A stretch of DNA of 64,000 nucleotides from JADGHX01 sp035760965 (GCA_035760965.1 DASTRY010000055.1:13536-77535), one strand, 5' to 3'; positions 17,528 to 26,528 are shown, counted from the stretch's first letter. A program made the numbers and translations. The notes: a model not told the origin generated them from the letters alone.

Positions 17528-19324
17528 TCAGCGCTCGACCGAGAACGCGAGCAGCACGTTGCCGGGCTGGCCGTTGATACGGCCGTATCCCGAGTTCACG
17601 TAAAGCATGCCGCCCGCAACGGTCGCGCCACCGTGGTCCAGCGAGCCGCCCGAAGCGGCAACACCATTCACCGTTCGGAACGTCTGTGCGGTGTCGAACG
17701 TCCAGATGATCCGCCCCGTCGCGGTCTCGTAAGCGCGCAGATGACCATCGTGCGATCCCGAGAACACGACTCCGGGGATCGCCGTGACAGCCTGTGACTG
17801 AGCGGCGCTGCAGCTGCGCGGACCCCAGCTGCAGACCGGGTGCGGCGGCGCCGTGCGCCACATGGGTCGGCCGTCCGCGATGCGCAACGCCATGATTCCG
17901 CCGGGCATGCCAGTTGCCGCGGCAAAGTCCGACACCGCGACATACATCTGGGTCGCATCCGCCGCGCCGCCCCACTCGATGCCGCCGAGGCTGCTGCCGG
18001 CGCCGACGCGCGTCACCCAGAGCTGCTTGCCGCTTTCCGGATCGAGGCCGTACGCCTGTCCCGATTTTTGTCCCGTGAGCAGCACCTGGCGGCCGTCACT
18101 CAGGGTTCGCAGGATCGGGGAAGTCCCGAAGTCCACGTCGGGCCCGAGCGTTTGCGGACAGTTGTCCTGCCCGGCCCGGTTCGGGGTCTCGCAGCCGACC
18201 ACATAGTTGTCATGGGCAAGGAGTTGATTGACCCACCGCACGGCGCCGCTGCTCATCTCGAGCGCCATCACCGCGTCGGTGTGCGCAGTCGGGACATCCG
18301 TGTACGAGTTACCGATGCCGACATAAAGCAGGCCGCGTTGCGGATCGAGTGTCGGCGCGGACCACACCGAGCCGCCCGCCGGACCGTAGAGCTGCGTGCC
18401 CGCCGCGCTCTTGCGGTAGGGTTTGGCCGGCTCGTCGATCGTGTGGGTCTGCCACAGCAACCTGCCGTCGCGCGCGTCGAGCGCCGCGACGCTGCCGCGG
18501 AACGTGCAGCACTCGTACTTGGGATTCGCCGCCGCGAGCTCCTCGAGGGAGGACACGGGCACGTACAACTTGTCCTCGTAGAAGACAGGTGCGCCGCTGA
18601 TGCGGGCCGACGGATGCTGGTCGAGACGCGCTTTCCAGAGGAGCTTGCCGGTGGTCGCATCGAGCCAGTACACGGTGGCGGTGTCGTCGCCGAAGATCGC
18701 GCCGAGCCCGCCGCCCGCAAGCCGCGCAACCGACATCGCGGTGCGCGATGGAGCCGGTGCGTCGAACGTCCAGTACGTGCAGCCCGTTTTCGCGTCGAGC
18801 GAGTAGATGCGACCCGAAGCGCTCGTGACGTACACGCGCCCGCCGACGACGGTCGGCTGACCGTAGATCGAGGTCGCGCGATAGCCGAACGCCCACTTCA
18901 CTTTCAGCTTCGGCACGTCCGCCGCCGCGAAGCCGGGCTGCGGCTGAAAACGTGTGTTCGCGAGATCCCGACCCCAGCCGTTCCATTGCGGGCCGCGGTC
19001 GCTCGTGGCGCCGGCGCGCGGGCATCGATTCTTTTCGGGCGGGGCGGCGCTCGCCTCGACGGGCTCGCGCCCGGTGAGGAACGAGGTCACCGCGAGGCGA
19101 TCGTTGCGCGTGAGGCCGGCGGCCTGCACTCGCATCGCGCCGTTGGTCAATGCCTGCATCACTTCTTCGGGCAAGCGCTTCGCGAGCGTCTCGCGCGCGG
19201 GGATGCGATCCTGCGGATGATCATGGCAGGCCGCGCAGAACTGGTCGTAGATCGCCTGTCCGGGAGATGGCGGCGCATCGGCGGCAAGTGCATGCAGCGG
19301 GATCAGCGCTGCGTAGAACCACAT
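17528..19324 (-). CDS. Cytochrome c / PQQ beta-propeller dehydrogenase (PVA dehydrogenase-like)
   Basis: The product of 598 residues has a short hydrophobic leader ending in AADA. A heme c site CAACH lies at residues 30-34 inside a small cytochrome domain, and from about residue 100 a PQQ-type beta-propeller follows with repeated blades (VYVTSASGRIYSLDAKTG, SVAALDARDGRLLWQ, AYETATGRIIWTFD). The NGWGRDLANTRFQP segment is typical of polyvinyl-alcohol-dehydrogenase-like quinohaemoproteins, which oxidise secondary alcohols in the periplasm and pass electrons to cytochrome c. There is a vicinal Cys pair in ECCTFRGS. With the ATG at 19324 the leader lacks a positive charge. A GTG at 19351 would give a better signal peptide (begins LSFIVRNYMWFY) but overlaps the divergent gene. 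The substrate is not known; an alcohol from aromatic or polymer breakdown would suit the region. Confidence 0.75.
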   Translation of the reverse strand: MWFYAALIPLHALAADAPPSPGQAIYDQFCAACHDHPQDRIPARETLAKRLPEEVMQALTNGAMRVQAAGLTRNDRLAVTSFLTGREPVEASAAPPEKNRCPRAGATSDRGPQWNGWGRDLANTRFQPQPGFAAADVPKLKVKWAFGYRATSIYGQPTVVGGRVYVTSASGRIYSLDAKTGCTYWTFDAPAPSRTAMSVARLAGGGLGAIFGDDTATVYWLDATTGKLLWKARLDQHPSARISGAPVFYEDKLYVPVSSLEELAAANPKYECCTFRGSVAALDARDGRLLWQTHTIDEPAKPYRKSAAGTQLYGPAGGSVWSAPTLDPQRGLLYVGIGNSYTDVPTAHTDAVMALEMSSGAVRWVNQLLAHDNYVVGCETPNRAGQDNCPQTLGPDVDFGTSPILRTLSDGRQVLLTGQKSGQAYGLDPESGKQLWVTRVGAGSSLGGIEWGGAADATQMYVAVSDFAAATGMPGGIMALRIADGRPMWRTAPPHPVCSWGPRSCSAAQSQAVTAIPGVVFSGSHDGHLRAYETATGRIIWTFDTAQTFRTVNGVAASGGSLDHGGATVAGGMLYVNSGYGRINGQPGNVLLAFSVER

Positions 19325-19329
19325 ATAAT
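19324..19329 (+). promoter_or_regulatory. TATAAT hexamer between head-to-head start codons
   Basis: A perfect TATAAT lies only nine bases before the ATG at 19338 and touches the ATG of the opposite gene at 19324. If used as a -10 box for the plus strand, transcription would begin about at the start codon, giving a leaderless or nearly leaderless message. No matching -35 box is seen at 17 bp, so this is tentative. Confidence 0.35.
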
Positions 19330-19337
19330 TGCGAACG

Positions 19338-20483
19338 ATGAAACTCAGCACGCAACGTATCCTCACGACCCACGTGGGCAGTCTGCCGCGCTCCGGCGCG
19401 GTGGTGGAACAACTTCTAATCCGCGAGCGCGGCGAGCGCACGGACGACGCGCTTTATGACCGCACGATGCGCGCGGCCGTGTCGGAAATCGTGCGCCAGC
19501 AGGTCGCCACGGGCATCGACTCGGTGAGCGATGGCGAAACCTCCAAGATCAGCTACGCGACGTACATGAAGGATCGCCTCTCCGGCTTCGGCGGCGATCA
19601 CCCGCGCCTCATCGCGAAGGACCTGCAGCCGTTCGCGGATTTTCGCGAGCGCATGGCCGTTTTCGCCGGCAAGCAGACCTTCAAGCGACAGGCCTGCATC
19701 GGCCCGATCGCCGTCATCGAACGCGAGACGCTGCGCAAGGACATCGACAATCTGCGGGCCGCCGTCGCCGAGCATCGGCCGCACGAAGCCTTCATGAACT
19801 CGGCCTCGCCCGGCGTCATCTCGGCGTTCCAGCCGAACCACTACTACCCGACTCACGAGGCGTACGTGGAGGCGATCGGCGCCGCGATGCAGGAGGAGTA
19901 CGAAGCCATCGCGAACGCCGGCCTCATCCTGCAGCTCGATTGCCCGGACCTCGCGATGGCGCGGCACACGGGCTTTCAGCAGCTCTCCGAGGAGGAGTTC
20001 CTGAAGCGCGCCGAGCATCAGGTGGAAGTGCTGAACCATGCGCTGCGCAACATCCCCGCCGAATCCCTGCGCATGCACGTCTGCTGGGGCAACTACGAAG
20101 GGCCGCACGATCACGACATTCCGCTCGCGAAGATCGTGCGAATCGTGCTGAAGGCGAAGCCGATGGCGATCCTGTTCGAGGCCTCGAACCCGCGCCACGC
20201 GCACGAGTGGACGGTGTGGCGCGACACGAAGATCCCCGAAGACAAGGTGCTCGTGCCGGGGCTCCTGACCTCGACGTCGAACTACGTCGAGCACCCCGAG
20301 CTCATTGCGCAGCGAATCCAGCAGTTCGCGGACATCGTCGGCCGCGAGCGCGTCATTGCCGGCACGGACTGCGGCTTCGGCACGTTCGCGGGCATCGGCA
20401 AGATGGACGCGGGCATCTCCTGGCTGAAGCTGGCGGCGCTGGTGGAGGGTGCCCGATTGGCCTCGGCCAGACTCTGGCGCTAG
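19338..20483 (+). CDS. MetE-like zinc-dependent methyltransferase domain protein
   Basis: The 381-residue protein starts with ILTTHVGSLPR, the entry motif of the cobalamin-independent methionine synthase / coenzyme-M epoxyalkane transferase superfamily. The four usual zinc ligands are visible: His and Cys of MHVCWG (about residue 246), Glu in LFEASN (about 280) and Cys in GTDCGFG (about 344). The zinc activates a thiol acceptor. The protein equals only the C-terminal catalytic half of MetE (about 750 residues). Such short forms act on acceptors other than homocysteine with polyglutamyl-folate, or work as corrinoid-independent thiol alkyl transferases. It stands alone, divergent from the PQQ dehydrogenase, so the methyl donor is open. 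The TTG at 19329 is a possible earlier start. Confidence 0.78.
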   Translation: MKLSTQRILTTHVGSLPRSGAVVEQLLIRERGERTDDALYDRTMRAAVSEIVRQQVATGIDSVSDGETSKISYATYMKDRLSGFGGDHPRLIAKDLQPFADFRERMAVFAGKQTFKRQACIGPIAVIERETLRKDIDNLRAAVAEHRPHEAFMNSASPGVISAFQPNHYYPTHEAYVEAIGAAMQEEYEAIANAGLILQLDCPDLAMARHTGFQQLSEEEFLKRAEHQVEVLNHALRNIPAESLRMHVCWGNYEGPHDHDIPLAKIVRIVLKAKPMAILFEASNPRHAHEWTVWRDTKIPEDKVLVPGLLTSTSNYVEHPELIAQRIQQFADIVGRERVIAGTDCGFGTFAGIGKMDAGISWLKLAALVEGARLASARLWR

Positions 20484-20680
20484 CGACAGTCGTTGCCGCA
20501 GATGTGGGCGGCGCTCATCGCGCCGGGCGTCGCGCGCGACGGCGGCGCGAGCGTTGGGCAACGCCCGAAGCGAGCAGCCTAGCGACATTCGTTGCCGCGG
20601 ATGTGAGCGGCGCTCAGCGCCCCGGGCTTCGCGCGCGATGGCGGCGCGAGCGTTGGGCGACGCCTGAGCGAGCAGCGCTG
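20482..20680. repeat. Two 99-bp direct repeats after the MetE-like gene
   Basis: A unit beginning AGCGACA(G/T)TCGTTGCCGC occurs at 20482 and again at 20581, exactly 99 bases later. The copies are diverged by scattered substitutions. Each contains the short dyad GCGTTGGGCAACGC or its variant GCGTTGGGCGACGC. The first copy overlaps the TAG stop of the MetE-like gene and the second ends just before the kinase gene stop at 20686. It may act as a bidirectional transcript end, or be a dispersed repeat family. Confidence 0.7.
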
Positions 20681-20685
20681 CTCCA

Positions 20686-23067
20686 CTATCGAGCCGCGAT
20701 CCCCGGACACATGCCTCGCATGCGCGCGTAGATGTTCGGCAGCGAGTAATCCTCGTCGAGCTGCGTCGCCTTGCCGGCCGCGTGGATCTTCCCGAACGTC
20801 GCCAAAGACGCCTGGTACGTCGCGCACGCTCGATCCCCATCACCTGCGTCGGCCCACATGTCGGCGAGCGCCTGCTGGGCAAGCGCGTAGTCGCGCGTGC
20901 GTTGCCAATCCTGCGGCGCTTCGCGCGCGCGCTGCTCGCGATCTCGAAGGATGCGCTCGAGCAAGGGCCCCGCTTCGCCGAACCGGCGCAGCGCGACGAG
21001 CCCCTGCGCATGCGCGCTCGCCGTGATCTCGACGAGACGCGCGAGGTCGCGATCCTCGGGCTCGAGGTCTTCCAGCCGCTCACCGAGCGCACGCGCTTCG
21101 GCGAGAATGCGCTCGCCCTCCTCGGCTCGGCCGATATCGACGAGCGTCGAGCCCAGTCCCCAGCCGGCGCGCACGAGTCGCCGGCCGATCATCACGTTCA
21201 GCGGCTCGGCCGCGGCGAGGGAGCGCAGCAGCTCGTATTCCTCGCGGTACGGGGCCACGGCGCCGGTCGGATCGCCGCCGTAGTAGACACCCTCGCCGAG
21301 AATGTCCAAGAGGCGCGCCCGCCGCAGTCCTTCTGCGCGCCGCACGTCCTGGCTCGTCGCGGTCAGCGTGGGTCGTGCGAGAGCGGCGCGCGCGACCTCG
21401 ATGGCCTGCGCGTACCGACCTTGCCACTCGAGCGTTCCTGCATCCTGCACGGCGATGTCGAGCCACAGCCCGGACGCCTCCGGATCGAGCGGATCGCGCG
21501 CGAGCAGCTCGCGAGTGAGGTCCTGCGCCTGCGCGAGCGTTGCGCGCGCGCTGTTGAAGTCGAGGTCCTGTTCGGACGCAATGATCGAGCGCGCGAGCGC
21601 AATCCGCGCGAGCAGCAGCGAGCGGGTCCGCGCGCTCGCAAGATCCTGCGGGAGCGCGCGCACCAGCTGCTCGGCGCGATCGAGATTGGCGCGCGCGAGC
21701 GGCACCTGCGCGAGACTCGCCGCGCCCGGCGTGCCCTGCACCTGCGCGAGGCGCCGCAGGCCCTCGATCACGTCGATGCGCACCTCGGCCGGCGCGTGCG
21801 GATCCTGCGCGAGACGATCGAGATAGCGCTGGCCGGCGGCCGCGATGTCGCGGCGAAGCGTGAGCGCGCGCGGCGTCGCTTCGAGTCGGTCGTAGACGTC
21901 GAACAGCACGTAGCGGGACAGCGCGCGCAGATCGCTGAAGCGCTGCTCGGCCTGCCGCTTCGCCTGTTCGGCGTGCACGTACATGCCGGCGAGCCCGATG
22001 GAGGCGCCGATCAGCAGCAAGCAGGCGGCACCGCCGAGCGCAACGCCGAATCGATGGCGCGAGATGAATCGCCGCGCGAGATAGCGCCAGCTCTTGCCGT
22101 GCGCGACGACGGGCAAGCCATCGAGCCAGCGCTCCACGTCGGCCTGCAGCTCGCTCACCGAGTCATAGCGTGCAGTAACGTCTGCGGCCTGCGCACGCAA
22201 CCAGATCGAACACAGGTCCGGCGCGAGCTTGCCGAGCGGTTGCAGGAGCTCGCCGAGTAGAACGCCCAGCGAGTACACGTCATCGACGGTCGTGGGGGCA
22301 TCGCCACGCTGACGCGCCGGGCTCGCGTAGTCGTACGTCAAGCCGAGCGTGTTCGAGCCGCTCGCCGGCTCCCCACCGGACTCCTCGATGACGCGCGCGA
22401 CGCCGAAGTCGAGCAGCTTCGCCGTGCCGTCGGCGGTCACGATGATGTTGCTGGGCTTGATGTCGGCGTGCACGACGAGACGCGAGTGCGCGTACTGCAC
22501 CGCCGAGCACACTTGCATGAAGAGCAGCAGGGTCTTGCGCAACGGCAGCTGTTCTTCGCGCGCGTACTGCGTGATGGGGCGTCCCGTGACCAGCTCCATG
22601 ACGAAGTACGAGAGCCCGTCGGGCGTCACCCCTCCGTCGTAGAGCTGCGCGATGTTGCGGTGTTGGAAGCGCGCGAGAATCTGGCGCTCGCGCGCGAACT
22701 GCGCGGCCAGCAAGGCGGGCATGCGCGAGCGACGCATCAGCTTGATGGCGATGGTCTGCTCGAACACGCCGTCGACGCGGTCCGCACGGTAGACGCGGCC
22801 CATGCCGCCCCGTCCGAGCAGCGGTCCGAGGCGATAGGGCCCGATGCGCTCGGGCGGCGGCGCATCCTCGGCCACGGCTTCGATCGCCATCTTGGTGGGC
22901 ATCGACTGATTGGCCGCATCCGCCGCCGCGAGCAGCGCGCGGACCTCGCTGAGCATCTCGGGATCCTTGTCGAGCATCACGCGCAAGCGCCATTCGCGCT
23001 CCTCGCGCTGCCAGCCGAGGGACTCCTCGAGATATTCGAGCGCCAGCCGTTCGCGCTCGACGTTCAT
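20686..23067 (-). CDS. Membrane Ser/Thr protein kinase with TPR-like C-terminus
   Basis: With the ATG at 23067 (ATGA overlap with the sigma gene) the protein has 793 residues. A Hanks-type kinase domain spans about 75-330: GRGGMG (85-90), Lys109, catalytic loop HADIKPSN (His200-Ala201-Asp202) and DFG at 220-222. It has HAD in place of HRD, so it is not an RD kinase, although Asp202, the lysine and DFG are intact and activity is expected. One membrane helix follows at about 341-364, then about 430 residues of Ala/Leu-rich helices in TPR-like repeats outside the cytosol. The N-terminal 70 residues are helical. Pairing with an ECF-like sigma factor is a known gammaproteobacterial arrangement, and the kinase may tune the sigma factor. 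Substrate and signal are unknown. Confidence 0.83.
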   Translation of the reverse strand: MNVERERLALEYLEESLGWQREEREWRLRVMLDKDPEMLSEVRALLAAADAANQSMPTKMAIEAVAEDAPPPERIGPYRLGPLLGRGGMGRVYRADRVDGVFEQTIAIKLMRRSRMPALLAAQFARERQILARFQHRNIAQLYDGGVTPDGLSYFVMELVTGRPITQYAREEQLPLRKTLLLFMQVCSAVQYAHSRLVVHADIKPSNIIVTADGTAKLLDFGVARVIEESGGEPASGSNTLGLTYDYASPARQRGDAPTTVDDVYSLGVLLGELLQPLGKLAPDLCSIWLRAQAADVTARYDSVSELQADVERWLDGLPVVAHGKSWRYLARRFISRHRFGVALGGAACLLLIGASIGLAGMYVHAEQAKRQAEQRFSDLRALSRYVLFDVYDRLEATPRALTLRRDIAAAGQRYLDRLAQDPHAPAEVRIDVIEGLRRLAQVQGTPGAASLAQVPLARANLDRAEQLVRALPQDLASARTRSLLLARIALARSIIASEQDLDFNSARATLAQAQDLTRELLARDPLDPEASGLWLDIAVQDAGTLEWQGRYAQAIEVARAALARPTLTATSQDVRRAEGLRRARLLDILGEGVYYGGDPTGAVAPYREEYELLRSLAAAEPLNVMIGRRLVRAGWGLGSTLVDIGRAEEGERILAEARALGERLEDLEPEDRDLARLVEITASAHAQGLVALRRFGEAGPLLERILRDREQRAREAPQDWQRTRDYALAQQALADMWADAGDGDRACATYQASLATFGKIHAAGKATQLDEDYSLPNIYARMRGMCPGIAAR

Positions 23068-23540
23068 GCGCGCGTGAGGTCGCGCAGCAGCCAGCCGCGC
23101 GCCGCGTCCCACTGCCGCTTGACGGTGGCGGCGGAGCTGCCGAGCACCGCGGCCGTCTGCTCGATCGTCAAGCCGACGAAGAAGCGCAGCTCGACGAGCC
23201 GCGCCCGCTCGGGCGAGACCTCGCCGAGCCGCTGCAGCGAGCGGTCGAGCCGCTCGAGATCGAGGTCGACCGTCGCAAGCCCGGGATCGACGAGCGTCGT
23301 CATGACCGCGGGCGCCTGGCGCTTGTCGGCCCGGAAGCGGCGGACCTCATCGAGGAGCGCCTGGCGCATGACGGTCGCGGCCGTGGCTAAGAAATGGGCG
23401 CGATCGTTCCACTCCATGCGATCGAGCCGGAGCACCCGCAGCGCCGCCTCGTGCGCGAGCTCGGTCGGCTGCAGGCGCGCTGACGAGGAGTCGCCCGCCA
23501 GCATGCGGCTCGCGATGGCGCGCAGCTCCGAGTAGCACAT
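23064..23540 (-). CDS. ECF-like sigma factor (SigK/TIGR02999 type)
   Basis: The conservative reading from the ATG at 23540 gives 158 residues. Region 2 has YSELRAIASRMLAGDSSSARLQPTELAHEA, and the region 4 helix-turn-helix has LVELRFFVGLTIEQTAAVLGSSAATVKRQW. Family members are usually near 185 residues. The frame stays open upstream and encodes a fitting N-terminus (ATTLWRDTVAGSESAREQLL), but it has no ATG, GTG or TTG there. An ATC at 23639 preceded by GGGGAG at six bases would give 191 residues; this is discussed as a finding. The gene overlaps the kinase gene by four bases (ATGA) and would direct transcription for the pair. Confidence 0.8.
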   Translation of the reverse strand: MCYSELRAIASRMLAGDSSSARLQPTELAHEAALRVLRLDRMEWNDRAHFLATAATVMRQALLDEVRRFRADKRQAPAVMTTLVDPGLATVDLDLERLDRSLQRLGEVSPERARLVELRFFVGLTIEQTAAVLGSSAATVKRQWDAARGWLLRDLTRA

Positions 23541-23639
23541 CTGCAGAAGCTGCTCGCGAGCAGACTCTGATCCGGCGACCGTGTCGCGCCAGAGTGTCGT
23601 CGCCAGTTCGGTGGCAGAGGCCGCGCCGGACGAGTCGAT

Positions 23640-24092
23640 GGAAAGCTCCCCGGGTCCGTTGTTCTTAGAGTCCCGGGTACGATAATCCCTGATCGGCGGC
23701 GCGCTGTCAGCGCACCCCTGTGCGATTCGCCATAATGCGTGACGCGCGCGGCGACCTGCTCGGTCGCACCGCGCGCCTCCGAAATCCCATCTCGATGCTT
23801 AGAAGCCGCCGCAGCGGCCGCGCACCCTCTTCGCCGGCTGCAGCCAGCAGCACGTGATATCGGGAGGGCTCTCGCCAGGGCCTCCCGCTGATCCCGGCGC
23901 CCATCCACATCGTCCCAATGCGCGCGAGCGGGCTCCGAGTGCGACGCGTCCGTGCGGCGACTGGCGGCGGGTCTGGCGAGCGGATTGTGCAGGAGCGTAC
24001 TTGGTCATGCCTTCGGCCTTCTTCGAGTTCGACGACGCCGGTGCGAGGGCGTCAGAGCTATAGGCGTAACCGCCGAGACCTTCGGCTCATAC
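23640..24092. other. Gene-free stretch between sigma and ligM operons
   Basis: About 450 bases hold only short frames without family features. A six-base GGGAGG/CCTCCC stem sits near 23862-23886. The region must contain the promoter for the minus-strand sigma-kinase pair; hexamers could not be assigned with confidence. Confidence 0.4.
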
Positions 24093-24123
24093 AAAAAAGG
24101 GCAGGCTCGAAGGCAGCCTGCCC
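24093..24123 (-). terminator. Rho-independent terminator of the ahcY-folD-ligM unit
   Basis: On the minus strand a perfect nine-base stem (GGGCAGGCT / AGCCTGCCC, 24099-24107 with 24115-24123) with a seven-base loop is followed by six U residues (24093-24098). It lies 33 bases after the ligM stop and ends the whole C1 transcript. Confidence 0.93.
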
Positions 24124-24156
24124 TTCCGGATCACTCCGGTCGATCCGCCGAGGCGA

Positions 24157-25563
24157 TTACGCCGTGCGCGTACGCCAGCCCTGGTGGTACGACTCACGAG
24201 CCGCCGCGCTGTACGGCGTGACGGACACCTTCACGCGCACCTCGACCTGCTTGTGGCGCTCGACGGTCACCTTGTTCGTGCCGCCGTTCTCCTCGCCCCA
24301 GACGAGCGTCAGCACGTCGCCGATGTTGATGTTCTCGTCCACCACACCGAGCGACAGACCGCAGCGCTCGTTGTAGCTGTAGCCGCCGAACATCGAGAAG
24401 CCGACGACCTTGTCGCCCATCTTGATGGCGTCGTACGACGACGACGCGTAGTTCGCGATCGGCACGTTGAAGTACTTGTAGTTCTCGCCCGGCGGGTTCA
24501 GCAGCGAGGTGAAGATCTTGCCGAGGTCCTCGCGGTTCCACTCGAACGTCACCTTCTTACGCTGCGGGCGCTTCTCCTTCACCATCTTCTCGAGCGCGTC
24601 GCGGCCGATGAAGTCGTGATCGAACTTCACGAACGGACCGTAGCCGAGCTCGTACGGGGTGAGGTAGTAGTCCTCGATGCTCTTGCCGATGAAGCTGCCG
24701 CCGATCGAGCCCGTGGCCTCGTAGCTGTTCGCGGGCAGCCACTCGCGGTACTTCTTCATCTTCTCGCCGGTGTACACGGCGGGCAGCGGCGAGGGAATCC
24801 AGCCGGACTCCAGCGTGTTCGACGCGTAGGCGCGCGAGCCGACCGGCACGATGCCGAACTCTTCGCCGGCCTTCAGGATCGTGTCGCGGATGAACTCGCG
24901 ATCTTCGTACGGGCCCCAGATCTCGAGCCCCGGCGCGCCCGCCATGCCGTGACGCAGGCAGCGCACGCGCTTGCCGCCGATGTTGATGGCGTCCATCGTG
25001 AAGAACTTCACGTCCGGGATCGGGCCGCCGTTCACCTTGTTCAGGATCTTCTCGGCGTTCGGGCCCTGCACCTGATAGCGGTAGTGCCGGCGCGTGACGG
25101 CCTTGCCCTTCGGATCGGAGGGCGAGCGGTCGTCGCGGATCATGTCGACCTTGAAGCCGCCCGTTTCGCCGTGGAACTGGATCCAGTTCACCGAGGGCGC
25201 GCGGCCGACGAACAGAAACTCGTCCTTGTCGAGGTAGAACAGGATGCCGTCGCCGATGACGTAACCGTCGTACGAGATCGGCACCATCTGCTTCGCTTTG
25301 TTCACCGTGAAGTTGTTGAAGGTGTTGATCGTCGTGTACGAGATCAGCTTCAGCGCATCCGGGCCCTTCACGGTCAGCTCGGCCATGTGATGCGACTGGT
25401 CGAACAGCACGGCGGTCTCGCGCCAGGCGCGCTGCTCGTCCATCCAGTTGTGGAACTCGGGCGAGACGACCGGGTAGACGTAGGCGCCGATGCGCGAGTT
25501 GCGGAGCATCTTGACCGGGTCGCCCGCGGCTTTCAGGACGCTCTCGAGATTTTGCTGACTCAT
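24157..25563 (-). CDS. ligM: LigM-like tetrahydrofolate-dependent vanillate O-demethylase
   Basis: The 468-residue protein (ATG at 25563) belongs to the GcvT/aminomethyltransferase fold and is close in length to Sphingobium LigM (471). His59, Arg121 and Tyr245 fall where I recall the LigM pocket residues His60, Arg122 and Tyr247. The LigM-type SYTTINTFNNFTVNKAKQM and GWIPSPLPAVYTGEKMKKYREWLP are present. The reaction moves the aryl O-methyl group of vanillate or 3-O-methylgallate to tetrahydrofolate, giving 5-methyl-THF and a catechol. Gene order supports this: folD and ahcY lie directly upstream, with metF and metK further up and fds nearby. The preference between vanillate, methylgallate and syringate (the DesA substrate) is not decided by sequence; the length favours LigM. 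The 74-bp gap before it is AT-rich and may hold an internal promoter. Confidence 0.85.
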   Translation of the reverse strand: MSQQNLESVLKAAGDPVKMLRNSRIGAYVYPVVSPEFHNWMDEQRAWRETAVLFDQSHHMAELTVKGPDALKLISYTTINTFNNFTVNKAKQMVPISYDGYVIGDGILFYLDKDEFLFVGRAPSVNWIQFHGETGGFKVDMIRDDRSPSDPKGKAVTRRHYRYQVQGPNAEKILNKVNGGPIPDVKFFTMDAINIGGKRVRCLRHGMAGAPGLEIWGPYEDREFIRDTILKAGEEFGIVPVGSRAYASNTLESGWIPSPLPAVYTGEKMKKYREWLPANSYEATGSIGGSFIGKSIEDYYLTPYELGYGPFVKFDHDFIGRDALEKMVKEKRPQRKKVTFEWNREDLGKIFTSLLNPPGENYKYFNVPIANYASSSYDAIKMGDKVVGFSMFGGYSYNERCGLSLGVVDENINIGDVLTLVWGEENGGTNKVTVERHKQVEVRVKVSVTPYSAAARESYHQGWRTRTA

Positions 25564-25637
25564 GACGTAACAGACCTCTGCGATATAAAAGGTAGGTTGA
25601 TAGGTACTTATGGTTCGAAACGCAACGCACGCGGGCG

Positions 25638-26528
25638 CTAGGCGAGCGGCTCCCCCTTGCGCAGGAGCGCGGCGTCCACCGTGTTCGACAGCAGCATGGC
25701 GATGGTCATGGGACCGAGTCCGCCCGGCACCGGCGTGATCCACGCCGCGCGCTCGGCCGCCGCCGCATACCCCACGTCGCCGACGAGCTTGCCGTTCGGC
25801 ATGCGATTGATGCCGACGTCGAATACCGCCGCCCCGGGCCGGATCCACTCGCCGGGCACGAACTCGGGCTTGCCGACCGCGACGACGACGACCTCGGCTC
25901 GCTCCACTTCCGCACGCACGTCCTTCGTCCCCGTGTGGCACACGGTGACCGTGGCGCGCGCGAGCAGCAGCTCGAGCGCCATCGGCCTGCCGACGATGTT
26001 CGAGGCGCCGACGACGACCGCCCGCTTGCCCTTCAGCTCGATGCCGTAGCGCTCGGCGAGACGGATCACACCATACGGCGTGCACGGACGCAGTCGCGGG
26101 CGCTTCTGCGCCAGAAGCCCCGTGTTCGTCGGATGGAAGCCGTCCACATCCTTCGCCGGATCGACGGCGTCCATGATGCGATTCGCGTCGAGTCCCTTCG
26201 GCAGCGGCATCTGGATGAGGATGCCGTCGACGCGCTCATCCTCGTTCAGCCGCTGCACGAGCGCGAGCAGCTCGCGCTCGCTCGTCGTTGCCGGCAGATC
26301 GTGCGCGAAGGACTCGATGCCCACCTCCGCGCACGATTTGCGCTTGTTGCGTACGTACACCGTCGAGGCAGGGTCCTCGCCCACCTGCACGACGGCGAGC
26401 CCGGGCTTGCGCCCGAACTTCGCCGCGAAGGCGCCGGCGCGCAACGCCGTCTTCTGGCGCTCGCTCGCTGCGGTGGCCCTGCCATCGAGGATGGCGGCGC
26501 CTTGCTTCATCTGTACGACCGACGACAT
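25638..26528 (-). CDS. folD: Methylene-THF dehydrogenase / methenyl-THF cyclohydrolase
   Basis: The 296-residue protein carries the catalytic Tyr/Lys segment STVYVRNKRKSC, the family signatures GILIQMPLPKGLDA and DVDGFHPTNTG, the Rossmann stretch VVGASNIVGRPMALELL and the final ITPVPGGLGPMTIAMLL. It oxidises 5,10-methylene-THF to methenyl-THF with NADP and hydrolyses this to 10-formyl-THF. Between ahcY (32-bp gap) and ligM (74-bp gap), its likely job is to carry methyl groups removed from aromatics toward formate and purine or fMet-tRNA synthesis. This may not be the only folD copy in the genome. Confidence 0.93.
   Translation of the reverse strand: MSSVVQMKQGAAILDGRATAASERQKTALRAGAFAAKFGRKPGLAVVQVGEDPASTVYVRNKRKSCAEVGIESFAHDLPATTSERELLALVQRLNEDERVDGILIQMPLPKGLDANRIMDAVDPAKDVDGFHPTNTGLLAQKRPRLRPCTPYGVIRLAERYGIELKGKRAVVVGASNIVGRPMALELLLARATVTVCHTGTKDVRAEVERAEVVVVAVGKPEFVPGEWIRPGAAVFDVGINRMPNGKLVGDVGYAAAAERAAWITPVPGGLGPMTIAMLLSNTVDAALLRKGEPLA

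Noticed and set aside
23862..23886. GGGAGG/CCTCCC stem considered as a terminator
   Set aside because: Only six pairs with a long loop and no U tract; it is not near a gene end in the right orientation.
24157..26085. A 642-codon frame that would extend LigM upstream
   Set aside because: The extra N-terminus is a shifted reading of folD. The LigM start at 25563 gives the family length.
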